Origin: Streptomyces sp. CB01635
GTDB taxonomy: Bacteria; Actinomycetota; Actinomycetes; Streptomycetales; Streptomycetaceae
DNA length: 64,000 nt
Reading direction: 5' to 3'
Assembly: GCF_002803065.1 (NCBI RefSeq)
Contig: NZ_NNBL01000003.1
Location: 1,075,461 to 1,139,460, forward strand
Part shown: positions 10,518 through 21,158 of the stretch, piece after piece
Layout: every line of letters begins with the position of its first letter
Position numbering within the stretch: position 1 is the stretch's first letter
The notes under the pieces: model-generated
The model's input: only the letters and a program-made list of their open reading frames with translations
What the model was told of the DNA's origin: nothing
Databases searched by the model: none
Made by a program: the position numbers and the translations under genes

Positions 10518-11390
10518 ATGAGCGGTCGATGGGAGTGGGACGACACCCTGTTCGCAGGCACCGCTCGCTACTACCGGCTCGGGCGACTGCCGTACGCCCC
10601 CGGGCTGGCGGACACACTCGCCGAGGTTCTGAGGCTGGACGGGCGCGGGAGGCTCATCGATGTCGGATGCGGACCGGGCGTCATCGCCCTGAGCCTGGCG
10701 CATCTGTTCAGCGAGATCGTCGGCGTGGACCCGGACCGCGGGATGATCGCCGAAGCTACGCGAGAAGCCGACGATCAGGGCATGGCCGCGAAGACGCGGT
10801 GGGTCCAGGCCCGGGCCGAGGATCTGCCGGCCGGCCTCGGCACGTTCGACGTGGCGACCTTCGCCCAGTCCTTCCACTGGATGGACCGTGATCGGGTCGC
10901 GGCCACCATCAAGCGCATGCTCCGGCCTGGCGGGGTCCTCGCGCACATCTCCGACCTGAAGACGGAGAGGGAGTCGGACACGCGCGCCGTCGATCGGCTT
11001 CCGCACCCATCGGTGCCCTGTTCGGCCATTGACGAGCTGGTGAAGCAGTATCTCGGACCGGTCCGCCGGGCCGGTCGGGGCGTGCTGCCTCACGGGACAC
11101 CGGGCGACGAGGCCGCAGTGCTCACGCGGGCGGGATTCTCCGGACCACAGCGCCACGTCGTGCCAGGCGGACAACCATTGGAACGCACCGCTGACAACCT
11201 GGTCGCAGGCGTGTTCTCGATGTCGTTCTCGGCGCCGCACCTGTTCGGCACGCGCCTCGACGCCTTCGAGACGGACCTACGCCAACTGCTCTGGGATGTC
11301 TCTCCGTTGGGCCGGTTCTCGGAGCGCCAGCCGAGCGCAGAGATCTTCATCTGGCGCAATGACCCCTGCTCGGCCACGGCTGGGAGGTAA
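10518..11390 (+). CDS. Class I SAM-dependent methyltransferase
   Basis: A 290-aa methyltransferase. The ATG at 10518 follows GGTGGGG. SAM motif I is LIDVGCGPGVIALSLA, motif II IVGVDPDRGMIAEA, and the post-motif QSFHWMDRD is typical of UbiE/Methyltransf_11 enzymes acting on small molecules. The C-terminal half is divergent, so the substrate cannot be inferred. A short direct repeat (TGGGAGGTAA twice) spans its stop codon. Confidence 0.88.
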   Translation: MSGRWEWDDTLFAGTARYYRLGRLPYAPGLADTLAEVLRLDGRGRLIDVGCGPGVIALSLAHLFSEIVGVDPDRGMIAEATREADDQGMAAKTRWVQARAEDLPAGLGTFDVATFAQSFHWMDRDRVAATIKRMLRPGGVLAHISDLKTERESDTRAVDRLPHPSVPCSAIDELVKQYLGPVRRAGRGVLPHGTPGDEAAVLTRAGFSGPQRHVVPGGQPLERTADNLVAGVFSMSFSAPHLFGTRLDAFETDLRQLLWDVSPLGRFSERQPSAEIFIWRNDPCSATAGR

Positions 11391-11406
11391 TGGGAGGTAA
11401 TCGGCC

Positions 11407-12093
11407 TCACGCCGGATTCAGTGCGGTGGCCAGGCTCCGCTTGACCTGTCGGGTGACTTCGTCGGCGAGGATTTCGGGGAGGCCGTCCTCCACGGCGTTG
11501 AGGGCCTGAGCCGCCACATCCACGGGGTCGACCTTCTGGTCGGCGGGGACGCCGGCGGCCATGTCGGTGTCCATGTACGCCACGTGCAGAGCAGTGACCG
11601 CGATGCCGCGGGGGGCCAGTTCCTCGCGTACCGCGTTCGTCTGCGCCCATGTGGCGGCCTTGGTCGCCGCGTAGGAGCCGAGACCGGCCGGGTGCAGCCA
11701 GGACAGCGCGGAGAGCACGTTCAGTACCGCGCCTCCGCCGTTGCCCTCGATGACCGGGGCGAACGCCCGCGTCAGGGCGAGAGGCCCGAAGAAGTTCGTC
11801 TCCAACTCGAGGCGTACGGCGTCCAGTTCGCCGGTGATGAGGGTGGTGCCGGTGGAGATCCCTGCGTTGTTCACGAGCAGGGTCGCGTCGGATGCGATGC
11901 GAGCCGCCTCCCGGATCGACCCCGCGTCGGTCACGTCCAGGCGGAGAGGGGTGGCGCCCGCCAGGTCCACGCTCTCGGGGTGCCGCGCCGCCGCGTACAC
12001 CTTCGCTCCGCGCTGCACGAGCTGGTCGGCCAGATGGCGGCCCAGCCCTCGGTTGGCCCCGGTGACGACTGCGACTGCGCCCTTGAGTTCCAT
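11407..12093 (-). CDS. SDR family oxidoreductase
   Basis: A classical short-chain dehydrogenase of 228 aa. The ATG at 12093 follows GGGAG and starts MELKGAVAVVTGANRG; a longer start at 12153 lies inside the operator and is rejected. TGANRGLG is the cofactor motif, NNAG the structural motif, and Ser, Tyr and Lys of the active site are in VLSALSW and YAATKAA. Next to it lie a TetR-type operator and, divergently, the remains of a TetR gene, the usual arrangement for this SDR group. Confidence 0.93.
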   Translation of the reverse strand: MELKGAVAVVTGANRGLGRHLADQLVQRGAKVYAAARHPESVDLAGATPLRLDVTDAGSIREAARIASDATLLVNNAGISTGTTLITGELDAVRLELETNFFGPLALTRAFAPVIEGNGGGAVLNVLSALSWLHPAGLGSYAATKAATWAQTNAVREELAPRGIAVTALHVAYMDTDMAAGVPADQKVDPVDVAAQALNAVEDGLPEILADEVTRQVKRSLATALNPA

Positions 12094-12139
12094 GTCCGCT
12101 CCCAGCGATTCGGGGGACCGATGTCCGGGTCCCGCCAAG

Positions 12140-12159
12140 TAGATTACGTACACAATCTA
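12140..12159. promoter_or_regulatory. TetR-type operator upstream of the SDR gene
   Basis: TAGATT and AATCTA flank an 8-nt spacer, a perfect 6-bp inverted repeat of unusually A/T-rich sequence, between the SDR start and the decayed TetR gene. It looks like the binding site of the lost regulator. Confidence 0.65.
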
Positions 12160-12193
12160 AACGAGGTCCAGGATAGATGTCAATCGACATCCA

Positions 12194-12527
12194 ATGGGGG
12201 CGCACGTCAGCGTTGCCGAGCTCATGAAGGCGTCCGGCCTGACCCGTCTATCTCCCCGTCGCCCACTGCGACAACTCGGCGGACGGCTGTCCCACCGCCG
12301 CACTCGCCACGGATATGGCACGCGGGTCGGGTGACCGTGAGGCCCGCCGCGTGTACAGCGAGGGAGTCGGCGACTTCGCCGACTGGCTGGCCGCCGAGGA
12401 CCAGGACGGCATGGCCCGGCTCTGCACGGTGGTCGGCGCGCTCGTTCTGGCCCGCGCCACCAGGGAATTCCCGATCTCGGAGGAGACCCTCACCGTCGCG
12501 CGCGAAGCGCTGACGGCAACCGGCTGA
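12194..12527 (+). pseudogene. Decayed TetR-family regulator
   Basis: Two pieces of a TetR gene lie in different frames. The first (from 12194) reads GAHVSVAELMKASGLT, the second and third helices of a TetR DNA-binding domain, then loses similarity. The second begins near 12243 in another frame with LPVAHCDNSADGCPTAALAT and continues through LCTVVGALVLARA to the normal C-terminus and stop at 12527. The N-terminal helix and the stretch between the pieces are missing. An internal deletion with frameshift best explains this. It diverges from the SDR that an intact copy would control. Confidence 0.75.
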
Positions 12528-12544
12528 CGGGAGCGCCGGGGAGT

Positions 12545-14497
<1,953 letters not shown>

Positions 14498-14841
14498 CGG
14501 TGTACTCCTGACGTGCTGCCCAGCCCGGGGTCCCGGCCATCACACGGACACCCGGGCCGACGTCCACAGCTCGCGAGACCCAGGCCCACGCCCGGCTCCG
14601 CGCTGAGAGGAACGGTTCCGCACGTCCGTGCCGCCCATTGTCACCAGCGGCCGGGCTATCGGCACGGCGACGGAGCGCATCCGGCGGGGCCACGGCCGGG
14701 GCGATGGACGGTGCCCACGCCGCGCAGCACACTTGAAAGGAAGGCAGGTCACGCGGCTGCCCCCGGGCTTCGCGGGGCGGGCGGAGCACCCCCGTGATAC
14801 GTAGATCTGGGGGCGGTGCCCGAGAGCTGGAGGCGACACGT
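14498..14841. other. Divergent control region between permease and DUF4118 gene
   Basis: This 344-bp region holds the promoters of the two divergent genes. I see several GC-rich partial dyads but no clear operator or riboswitch. The GGAGG of the rightward gene lies at its end (14829-14833). Confidence 0.4.
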
Positions 14842-15606
14842 ATGACCGGCAATCCGCTGACCGGCTACCCCGTGCGGGACCGGATCGCACTGGCCGCCGG
14901 CCTGGTCTGCCCCTTCCTCGTCGCGCTCGTGCTGGTGCCCTTCCGTACGGACCTCTCGTCCACCAACGCGGCCCTGATCCTGGTCGTGGTGGTCGTCGCC
15001 GTGGCGGCCGTCGGCAGCCGGCTGGCGGGCGCCGTCGCGGCGCTCTCGGCGGCGGCCTGGTTCGACTTCTTCCTCACCCGCCCGTACCAACGGTTCAGCA
15101 TCACCGACTCCGACGACGTCGAGACGGCGGTGCTGCTCCTGGTCGTCGGGCTGATCGTGTCGCAGCTCGCGGCCCGCGCGCGCCGGCTGAAGGTGGTCAC
15201 CGTGACTGACGCGGAGTACCTCGCACGGATCCACGGGACCGCCGACCTCGCCCAGTCCTCCACCTCCGCGGACGCGGTCGTCGGCCATGTGCGCGAACAG
15301 CTGACCGAGCTGCTCGGACTGCGCGGCTGCCGATTCGAGTACGGCACGCTCATGGGGCGGCCGCCGCGCCTGGAACAGGACGGCACCGTGGTGGTCGGCC
15401 GCAGGCGCTGGGACGTCGACAGCGGGGGCTGGCCGCACGGCGAGATCGAACTGCGTGCGTACGGCAACGGCCGCTACCTCGGCCGCTACATGCTCACGCC
15501 TGGCCCCGGCCCCGTCCCGTCACTCCAGGCCCGCCTCGTCGCTGTGACGCTCGCCGATCAGACGGGTGCGGCGCTGGACATCACGCGCCCGGCCAAAGGC
15601 GGCTGA
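14842..15606 (+). CDS. DUF4118 membrane protein (KdpD-type sensor module without kinase)
   Basis: A 254-aa protein starting at ATG 14842 with GGAGG upstream. Four transmembrane segments (about residues 15-105) form the DUF4118 module known from the potassium sensor KdpD, including AAWFDFFLTRPYQRF. A soluble C-terminal part of about 140 residues follows, beginning LKVVTVTDAEYLARIHGTA. No histidine-kinase H-box or ATPase motif is present. Being between two APC permeases, it may sense potassium or envelope state for them; this is inference. Confidence 0.82.
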   Translation: MTGNPLTGYPVRDRIALAAGLVCPFLVALVLVPFRTDLSSTNAALILVVVVVAVAAVGSRLAGAVAALSAAAWFDFFLTRPYQRFSITDSDDVETAVLLLVVGLIVSQLAARARRLKVVTVTDAEYLARIHGTADLAQSSTSADAVVGHVREQLTELLGLRGCRFEYGTLMGRPPRLEQDGTVVVGRRRWDVDSGGWPHGEIELRAYGNGRYLGRYMLTPGPGPVPSLQARLVAVTLADQTGAALDITRPAKGG

Positions 15607-15627
15607 GGGGCGTGGGACGCGGGGGTG

Positions 15628-16485
15628 TCAGGTCGTGGCCACCAGCAGATCCTCGCCGCTCGACGGGCGGAGACCGTCGGGCCGGTCGGCGAAGTAGCGG
15701 TCGGCCAGGGTGGTTCCCGCTACGTGCCGGACATCCTTGAAGCCGGCGTCGTGGGCCAGCTCCAGCATCTCCTTCGGGGTGTAGAAGCTGATGAACGGAG
15801 TTCCGGCTGCCTGCGCCTGCGGCTCGGTCGCCTCAAGCGCGGGGCGGTCGGCATCGTCGACGAGTTCGGCCGGCAGCATGAACGTCATGGCGAGCGTCGA
15901 CCCGGGGGCCAGCCCGGCGAGCCGGCGCAGGGTCGCCGCGGTGGCGTCCTTGGTGAGGTACATGCTGACACCGGTGCACACGACGACCGCCGGGCGGGCG
16001 GAATCGAAACCGGCGCCCGACAGCTGCTCCCACCAGTCCTCGCCCGCCTCGAAGTCGACCGGCATCAGCCGCAGCCAGTCGGGGACCCCGTAGCCGACCT
16101 CGATCAGGCGCCGCCGCTTCCAGGCCTGGGTCGCCGGCTGGTCGATCTCGAAGACCCGCAGGTGTCCCGCGACGTCGGGCCGGCGCTGGGCGAACGTGTC
16201 GAGCCCGGCGCCCAGGACGACGTACTGCGTGATGCCGTCGTCGATCCGCTCGTCGATCAGGTCCTCGACGAATCGAGCGCGGGACACGATGGCGGCCCGG
16301 AATCCGCTGGTGGCGTGCGGGTCCATGTCCGGGCGGTCCTGCCATCCGGCCTCAGGAGCCGCCAATTCCAGGCCGACCTCGTCCTCGAACACGTGCGGTG
16401 GCGCGTCGATCCGCACATGCAACGCCCGCCAGAGGGCAACCCGTACGGCGCTGCTGTCCGGCACTTCGTTGCGCTCGTCTGCCAC
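15628..16485 (-). CDS. SAM-dependent methyltransferase (TcmP/PPM1-like)
   Basis: A 285-aa methyltransferase of the leucine-carboxyl/polyketide O-methyltransferase type. The GTG start at 16485 follows GGAGAGGG. YVVLGAGLDTFAQR is the SAM-binding motif, VFEIDQPATQAWK the second, and VVCTGVSMYLTKDATAATL the typical third block. The family methylates carboxyl or hydroxyl groups on natural products and metabolites. It stands alone, convergent with the DUF4118 gene, so the substrate is open. Confidence 0.9.
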   Translation of the reverse strand: MADERNEVPDSSAVRVALWRALHVRIDAPPHVFEDEVGLELAAPEAGWQDRPDMDPHATSGFRAAIVSRARFVEDLIDERIDDGITQYVVLGAGLDTFAQRRPDVAGHLRVFEIDQPATQAWKRRRLIEVGYGVPDWLRLMPVDFEAGEDWWEQLSGAGFDSARPAVVVCTGVSMYLTKDATAATLRRLAGLAPGSTLAMTFMLPAELVDDADRPALEATEPQAQAAGTPFISFYTPKEMLELAHDAGFKDVRHVAGTTLADRYFADRPDGLRPSSGEDLLVATT

Positions 16486-16711
16486 GTCGTCCCTCTCCTC
16501 ACGGCCGGTACTTGTCGATACGACACCAGTATCCGAAGGGAATGTTGACCGTGACCATGGCGCTGCGGATTCGGGCCATCGCCGATTGCCGCGGCGTATG
16601 AGGCACGTGAAGAGTGCTCCGGCGGGCGTATGGATCACGGCAAGACGGATGGGCCCTTCCCGAACGGCACGCACGCTGGTCCTCGAATTGCTCTATCGGA
16701 GGACCGGCAAC

Positions 16712-18610
16712 ATGGTCATACACGCAGGCAGCGCGAACACGGCGGCAGACGGCGACGGCGTCCAGGAACCGCCTGACACCCGGCCTGATATCGGGGACGC
16801 CGGAGCCGCCCGGGCCGGTGACCGGCACAAGCTCACCGCGCTCCAGGGGCTCGCCGCACTGTCCCTGGACGCGATGGCCTCGGTGGCGTACGGACCGGAG
16901 TCGATCGTTCTGGTGTTGGCCGTGGCCGGTGCCTACGGGATGGGGTTCACGCTTCCCGTCACGCTGGCGATCGCCGTGCTTCTGGCGGTGCTGGTGGCCT
17001 CCTACCGCCAGGTCATCGCCGCGTTCCCGGACGGCGGCGGCTCGTACGCCGTGGCGAAGCGGCACTTGGGGCGGCGTACCCGCCTGGTGGCCGCCGGTTC
17101 CCTGACCCTCGACTACGTGCTGAACGTCGCGGTCTCCGTCACCGCCGGTGTCGCCGCGCTCACCTCCGCCTTCCCGCAGCTCTACGACGAACGGACCTGG
17201 ATCTGCCTGGGAGTTCTCGTCCTGGTCACGGCGGTCAACCTGCGGGGCGTGGTCGACTCGGCCAAGGCGTTCCTGCTGCCGACCGCCCTGTTCGTCGGTT
17301 CGATCCTCGCGATGATCGTGGTCGGGCTCTTCCGCGACGGCCCGGTCAGCACAGCGTCGGCCGACGGCCACACCTCCGCGCTCGGCAACAGCGCCACCAC
17401 CGTAGGGGCCTTGCTCCTGCTCAAGGCGTTCGCGGCCGGCTGCTCCGCCCTCACCGGTGTCGAGGCCGTGGCCAACGCGGTGCCGTCCTTCCGCGCCCCG
17501 GCCGCCCGTCGCGCGCAGCGCACCGAGGTGGCGCTCGGCGCCCTCCTCGGCGTGATGCTGATCGGCCTGTCCATCCTCATCGGCCGCTTCCATCTCCAGC
17601 CGGTCGAGGGGGTAACGGTCCTCGCACAGCTCGCGGACGCCTCCTTCGGGCACAACGTGGCCTTCTACGTGGTGCAGTTCGCGACGATGGTGCTCCTCGC
17701 CCTCGCCGCCAACACGTCCTTCGGCGGGCTGCCCGTACTGATGAGCCTGCTGGCCCGCGACAACCACCTCCCGCATGTGTTCGCCCTCAAGGCCGACCGC
17801 CAGGTGCACCGGCACGGGGTGCTCGCGCTGGCCCTGGTCTCCGCGCTCCTGCTGGTCTTCTCCGGTGGCGACACCAACACCCTCGTACCGCTTTTCGCGA
17901 TCGGCGTGTTCATCGGCTTCACCATCTGCCAGATCGGCATGGTCCGGCACTGGTACGGCGACCGGGTCAAGGGCTGGCGTGCGAAGGCCGTACTGAACGG
18001 CCTCGGCGCCCTGCTCACCGGCGTCGCGGGAGTGGTCGTCACCGCCACCAAGTTCACCGAGGGCGCGTGGCTGATCGTCCTCGCCGTGCCGCTGCTGGTC
18101 GTCGGCTTCGAGAGGGTGCATCGCGCGTACGGCCGGATCGGCGAGCGCCTGGAACTCGGCCGCGTCCCCGAGCCGCCGCAGCAGGCTCACTCGCTGGTCG
18201 TCGTGCCCGTCGCGGGTCTGTCCAAGCTGACGTGCAAGGCGCTCACCGCGGCCCGTTCGCTGGGCGACGAAGTGCTGGCGATCACCGTCACCCACCCCGC
18301 TCCCGAGGACCGTCGCGAGGCCGAAGCCCTGCACCGCGACTGGGAGTTGTGGAACCCGGGCATCGATCTCGTCGAGCTCAGGTCACCCACCCGCGCCCTC
18401 GGCCGTCCCGTTTCGGCATACGTACGCGAGCTGTCCGCCACCCACGCCGACTCCCAGATCACCGTGCTGATCCCGGAAACGGAGTCCGCCCACTTCTGGC
18501 AGCGGCTGCTCCAGAACCACCGCGGTTCCGTCGTCGCCCACGCGGTACGCCGTGACACCGACGCGGTGATCTGCAGGCTTCGCTTCCGCATCGACGCCGA
18601 CGGGCGCTGA
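16712..18610 (+). CDS. KimA-like APC permease (probable potassium importer)
   Basis: A transporter of 632 aa; GGAGGA is eight bases before the ATG. The segment LSLDAMASVAYGPESI at the first membrane helix and GVEAVANAVPSF in the middle match KimA (YdaO), the high-affinity proton-coupled potassium importer of Bacillus. About 12 membrane segments end near residue 470 and a USP-like cytoplasmic domain (SLVVVPVAGLSKLTCKAL, ITVLIPETESAHFWQ) follows; in KimA this domain takes part in control by cyclic di-AMP. The 226-bp leader shows no ydaO-type riboswitch that I can recognise. Confidence 0.85.
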   Translation: MVIHAGSANTAADGDGVQEPPDTRPDIGDAGAARAGDRHKLTALQGLAALSLDAMASVAYGPESIVLVLAVAGAYGMGFTLPVTLAIAVLLAVLVASYRQVIAAFPDGGGSYAVAKRHLGRRTRLVAAGSLTLDYVLNVAVSVTAGVAALTSAFPQLYDERTWICLGVLVLVTAVNLRGVVDSAKAFLLPTALFVGSILAMIVVGLFRDGPVSTASADGHTSALGNSATTVGALLLLKAFAAGCSALTGVEAVANAVPSFRAPAARRAQRTEVALGALLGVMLIGLSILIGRFHLQPVEGVTVLAQLADASFGHNVAFYVVQFATMVLLALAANTSFGGLPVLMSLLARDNHLPHVFALKADRQVHRHGVLALALVSALLLVFSGGDTNTLVPLFAIGVFIGFTICQIGMVRHWYGDRVKGWRAKAVLNGLGALLTGVAGVVVTATKFTEGAWLIVLAVPLLVVGFERVHRAYGRIGERLELGRVPEPPQQAHSLVVVPVAGLSKLTCKALTAARSLGDEVLAITVTHPAPEDRREAEALHRDWELWNPGIDLVELRSPTRALGRPVSAYVRELSATHADSQITVLIPETESAHFWQRLLQNHRGSVVAHAVRRDTDAVICRLRFRIDADGR

Positions 18611-18652
18611 ACAGCCCTCTCCGCCTCCCGCGGGCCCACCCCTGCCTCCTGC

Positions 18653-18727
18653 TGTCTTACTGTCGTAGGACATTCAGTCTTGACATCCGGAGCCAACGTC
18701 AGCAGGCTGTCTTACTGTCGTAAGACA
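18653..18727 (+). promoter_or_regulatory. Duplicated operator and promoter of the GntR-ABC operon
   Basis: TGTCTTAC-TGTC-GTAAGACA at 18708-18727 is a perfect 8-bp inverted repeat. A copy with one mismatch lies at 18653-18672, 55 bp upstream. TTGACA (18680-18685) between them is a good -35 element, with a weak -10 (CAGGCT) 17 bp on. Binding at both sites would bracket the promoter. Confidence 0.8.
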
Positions 18728-18739
18728 ACGGGAGAAGCA

Positions 18740-19144
18740 GTGATCGAGTTCGTACTTGACGGCCGTTCACGGGTGGCCACCTACATGCAGCTCGTGCTCC
18801 AGGTACGCCAGGCTCTGCGGGTCGGCCTCGCCGAGCCCGGGGACCAGCTGCCCAAGGTGCGTCAGGTGGCTCAGTCGCTGGCGATCAATCCGAACACGGT
18901 GCTGAAGGCGTACCGCGAGCTTGAGCTCGAAGGACTGGCAGAGGGGCGCCCCGGCGTGGGCACCTTCCTCGTGGGCACCCTCGCCGGCCCGGCCCTGGCC
19001 CACCAGGCCGGGCTGCGCGAGGACCTGCTCGCCTGGCTGCACAAGGCCCAGGCCGCGGGTCTGGGCCGCGAGGACATCACCGCGCTGATCGACACCACTC
19101 TGCGCACCACGCTCGACGCACCGCCGGCCGAGGACGCCTCGTGA
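18740..19144 (+). CDS. YtrA-type GntR-family repressor
   Basis: A short GntR regulator of 134 aa, starting at GTG 18740 after GGGAGA. The N-terminal winged helix (VRQVAQSLAINPNTVLKAYR, LEGLAEGRPGVGTFL) is followed by only a short helical tail of about 50 residues, the YtrA layout. Members of this group sit at the head of ABC-transporter operons and often respond to envelope stress or antibiotics. The duplicated palindrome upstream is its likely operator and the next two genes its targets. Confidence 0.93.
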   Translation: MIEFVLDGRSRVATYMQLVLQVRQALRVGLAEPGDQLPKVRQVAQSLAINPNTVLKAYRELELEGLAEGRPGVGTFLVGTLAGPALAHQAGLREDLLAWLHKAQAAGLGREDITALIDTTLRTTLDAPPAEDAS

Positions 19145-19188
19145 CCAGTTGAGGGACCAGACATGCGTGACCAGTTGGGGGATGGCAC

Positions 19189-20091
19189 ATGACGGAAATG
19201 GCGTTGGCGACCGATGCGCTCGGCAAGCGGTACGGGCGCACATGGGCACTCCAGGAGTGCTCCCTGCACCTGCCCGCCGGCCGGATCGCCGGGCTCGCCG
19301 GACCCAACGGCGCGGGCAAGTCCACCCTCCTGCATCTCGCCGTCGGACTGCTGCGGCCCGACGCCGGACAGGTGCGCGTCTTCGGCCAGGATCCGCATAA
19401 CAACACCGCGGTCCTGCGGGAGGTCGGGTTCGTGGCTCAGGACACGCCGCTCTACCGCGAGTTCACCGCCGCCGACCACATCACCTTGGGCGGCAGGCTC
19501 AACAGCCGCTGGGACGCCGCGTTCGCGCGTGAGCGGATCGACCGACTCGACATTCCGCTCAAGAAGCCGGTCGGGAAGCTCTCCGGCGGGCAGCGCGCTC
19601 AGGTGGCGCTGGCGCTGGCCATGGCCAAGCGGCCTCGTCTGCTGCTGCTCGACGAGCCGGTCGCGGCTCTGGATCCCCTGGCCAGGCGGGAGTTCATGCA
19701 GGCGCTGATGGGCGTGGTCGCCGAGAGCGGCACGACCGTGCTGCTCTCCTCACACCTGGTGGCGGATCTGGAACGGGTCTGCGACTACCTGATCGTGCTG
19801 CAGAAGGCACATGTCCGGCTGGCCGGCTCGATCGACGAACTGCTCGACGAACACCGGACGTTGGTCGGCCCGCGCACCGAGCCGGGTGCCGTCCCGATGG
19901 AGGGCCCGGCACAGGTCATCAACGCCAGCCACACCGACCGCCAGTCCACGCTGCTCGTGCGCACGCAGGGGCGACCCGTCGACGACCCGGCCTGGACCCG
20001 GCACGAGGTGACGCTGGAAGACCTCGTCCTCGCCTACCTCCACACGGCCGACAGCCGTGCGGCGTGCACCGTTTCGGAGGTGACCGCATGA
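19189..20091 (+). CDS. ABC transporter ATP-binding protein
   Basis: A 300-aa ATPase. Walker A is GPNGAGKST, the signature LSGGQRAQVALA, Walker B LLLLDEPVAALD, and the H-loop SSHL. The C-terminal 80 residues after the ATPase core are of the type seen in YtrB/CcmA-like exporters. It overlaps the permease start by four bases, so the two form one transporter under the GntR gene. Confidence 0.95.
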   Translation: MTEMALATDALGKRYGRTWALQECSLHLPAGRIAGLAGPNGAGKSTLLHLAVGLLRPDAGQVRVFGQDPHNNTAVLREVGFVAQDTPLYREFTAADHITLGGRLNSRWDAAFARERIDRLDIPLKKPVGKLSGGQRAQVALALAMAKRPRLLLLDEPVAALDPLARREFMQALMGVVAESGTTVLLSSHLVADLERVCDYLIVLQKAHVRLAGSIDELLDEHRTLVGPRTEPGAVPMEGPAQVINASHTDRQSTLLVRTQGRPVDDPAWTRHEVTLEDLVLAYLHTADSRAACTVSEVTA

Positions 20092-21089
20092 TCTGGCTGA
20101 CCTGGAAACAGCATCGCAAGCAAGCTCTCTTCGCCGGGATCGGGCTGGCCGTACTCGCTGCCGTCATGATCCCCACCGGCCTGCGGATGCACGATGTCTT
20201 CGACAACTCCGGCCTGGGGTCCTGTCTTTCCAAGCTGGGCACGGACGCCTTGGCCGCGAACAAGGCCGTGGACGGTTGCAACGCCCTCAGCGCGCAGTTC
20301 CAGAACGAGTTCAAGGATCTGTCGTTCGTCGGAATCCTCTTCGTGGTCCTGCCACTGCTGGTGGGGCTTTTCCTCGGTGCACCGCTGATCTCCCGCGAGG
20401 TGGAACACGGCACCCACCGGTTCGTGTGGACCCAGGGTGTCAGCCGACTTCGGTGGGCGCTCGTCAAGTTCGGCCTGGTGGGCGCCGTCACGGTCCTCCT
20501 CGCCGTCGTGTACGCCCTTGGGGTGTCCTGGTGGTACGAGCCCCTGGCCGCCAACGGCAACGGGCGATTCGGCTACCTCTGGTTCGACGTGCAGGGCATC
20601 GCGCCGATCGGCTATACCCTCTTCGCCGTGGCGCTGGGCATCTTCGCCGGCACCTTCGCGCGCCGGGTCCTGCCGGCCATGGCGGTCACCCTCGCCGGAT
20701 TCGCCGTCGTACGTATCGCCGTCGAAACCCTCGGCCGGGCCCACTACATGCCCGCCAAAACCCTGAACTACGGCCTGGCGAGTTCCCAGGGACCGAACCC
20801 CGCGTCGAGCGACTGGATTCTCAGCCAGGGGTTGCGCGACGGCGCCGGGAAGCTCGTGAGGGAGAACGCCCAGGTGGGGTGCCCGCCCTCCAACGAGGCC
20901 AAGACCGGCGCGAGTTCGTGCCTGGATCAGATGGCGCATCAGGGCCTTGGACCCGGGTCCCACAACTGGCAGCTCTACCAGCCCGGCGACCGGTTCTGGG
21001 CCTTCCAGGGCATCGAGACGGGCGTCTTCCTCGCTCTGGCGGCGTTCCTGGTCTTCCTCGCCGTGCGCCGGATCCGTCACATCGCCTGA
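20088..21089 (+). CDS. ABC-2 type permease
   Basis: A 333-aa integral membrane partner of the preceding ATPase. The ATG at 20088 overlaps that gene's stop and follows GGAGG. About six membrane segments are visible, the first at QALFAGIGLAVLAAVMIPTG and the last at GVFLALAAFLVFLAVRRI, with a large extracytoplasmic loop between the first two and another before the last (CPPSNEAKTGASSC, whose two Cys could pair). The substrate is unknown; YtrA-type units often confer drug or lantibiotic tolerance. Confidence 0.9.
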   Translation: MIWLTWKQHRKQALFAGIGLAVLAAVMIPTGLRMHDVFDNSGLGSCLSKLGTDALAANKAVDGCNALSAQFQNEFKDLSFVGILFVVLPLLVGLFLGAPLISREVEHGTHRFVWTQGVSRLRWALVKFGLVGAVTVLLAVVYALGVSWWYEPLAANGNGRFGYLWFDVQGIAPIGYTLFAVALGIFAGTFARRVLPAMAVTLAGFAVVRIAVETLGRAHYMPAKTLNYGLASSQGPNPASSDWILSQGLRDGAGKLVRENAQVGCPPSNEAKTGASSCLDQMAHQGLGPGSHNWQLYQPGDRFWAFQGIETGVFLALAAFLVFLAVRRIRHIA

Positions 21090-21110
21090 CGGGGGGCGGG
21101 CGGTTCTTCA

Positions 21111-21151
21111 GGCGGGAGGGCTCTGGGCCGATGGGTCCGGGCCCTCCCGCC
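21111..21151. terminator. Bidirectional terminator
   Basis: An 11-bp perfect inverted repeat (21111-21121 and 21141-21151) with a 19-nt loop lies between the convergent ABC permease and S66 peptidase genes and can serve both. Confidence 0.75.
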
Positions 21152-21158
21152 GACGTCG

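Noticed and set aside
16486..16711. Possible cyclic di-AMP (ydaO) riboswitch before the KimA-like gene
   Set aside because: I could not find the conserved ydaO core by eye; only a covariance-model search would settle it.
16499..18334. A 611-codon frame antisense to the KimA-like gene
   Set aside because: Same shadow pattern; the permease has a good ribosome site and clear family motifs.
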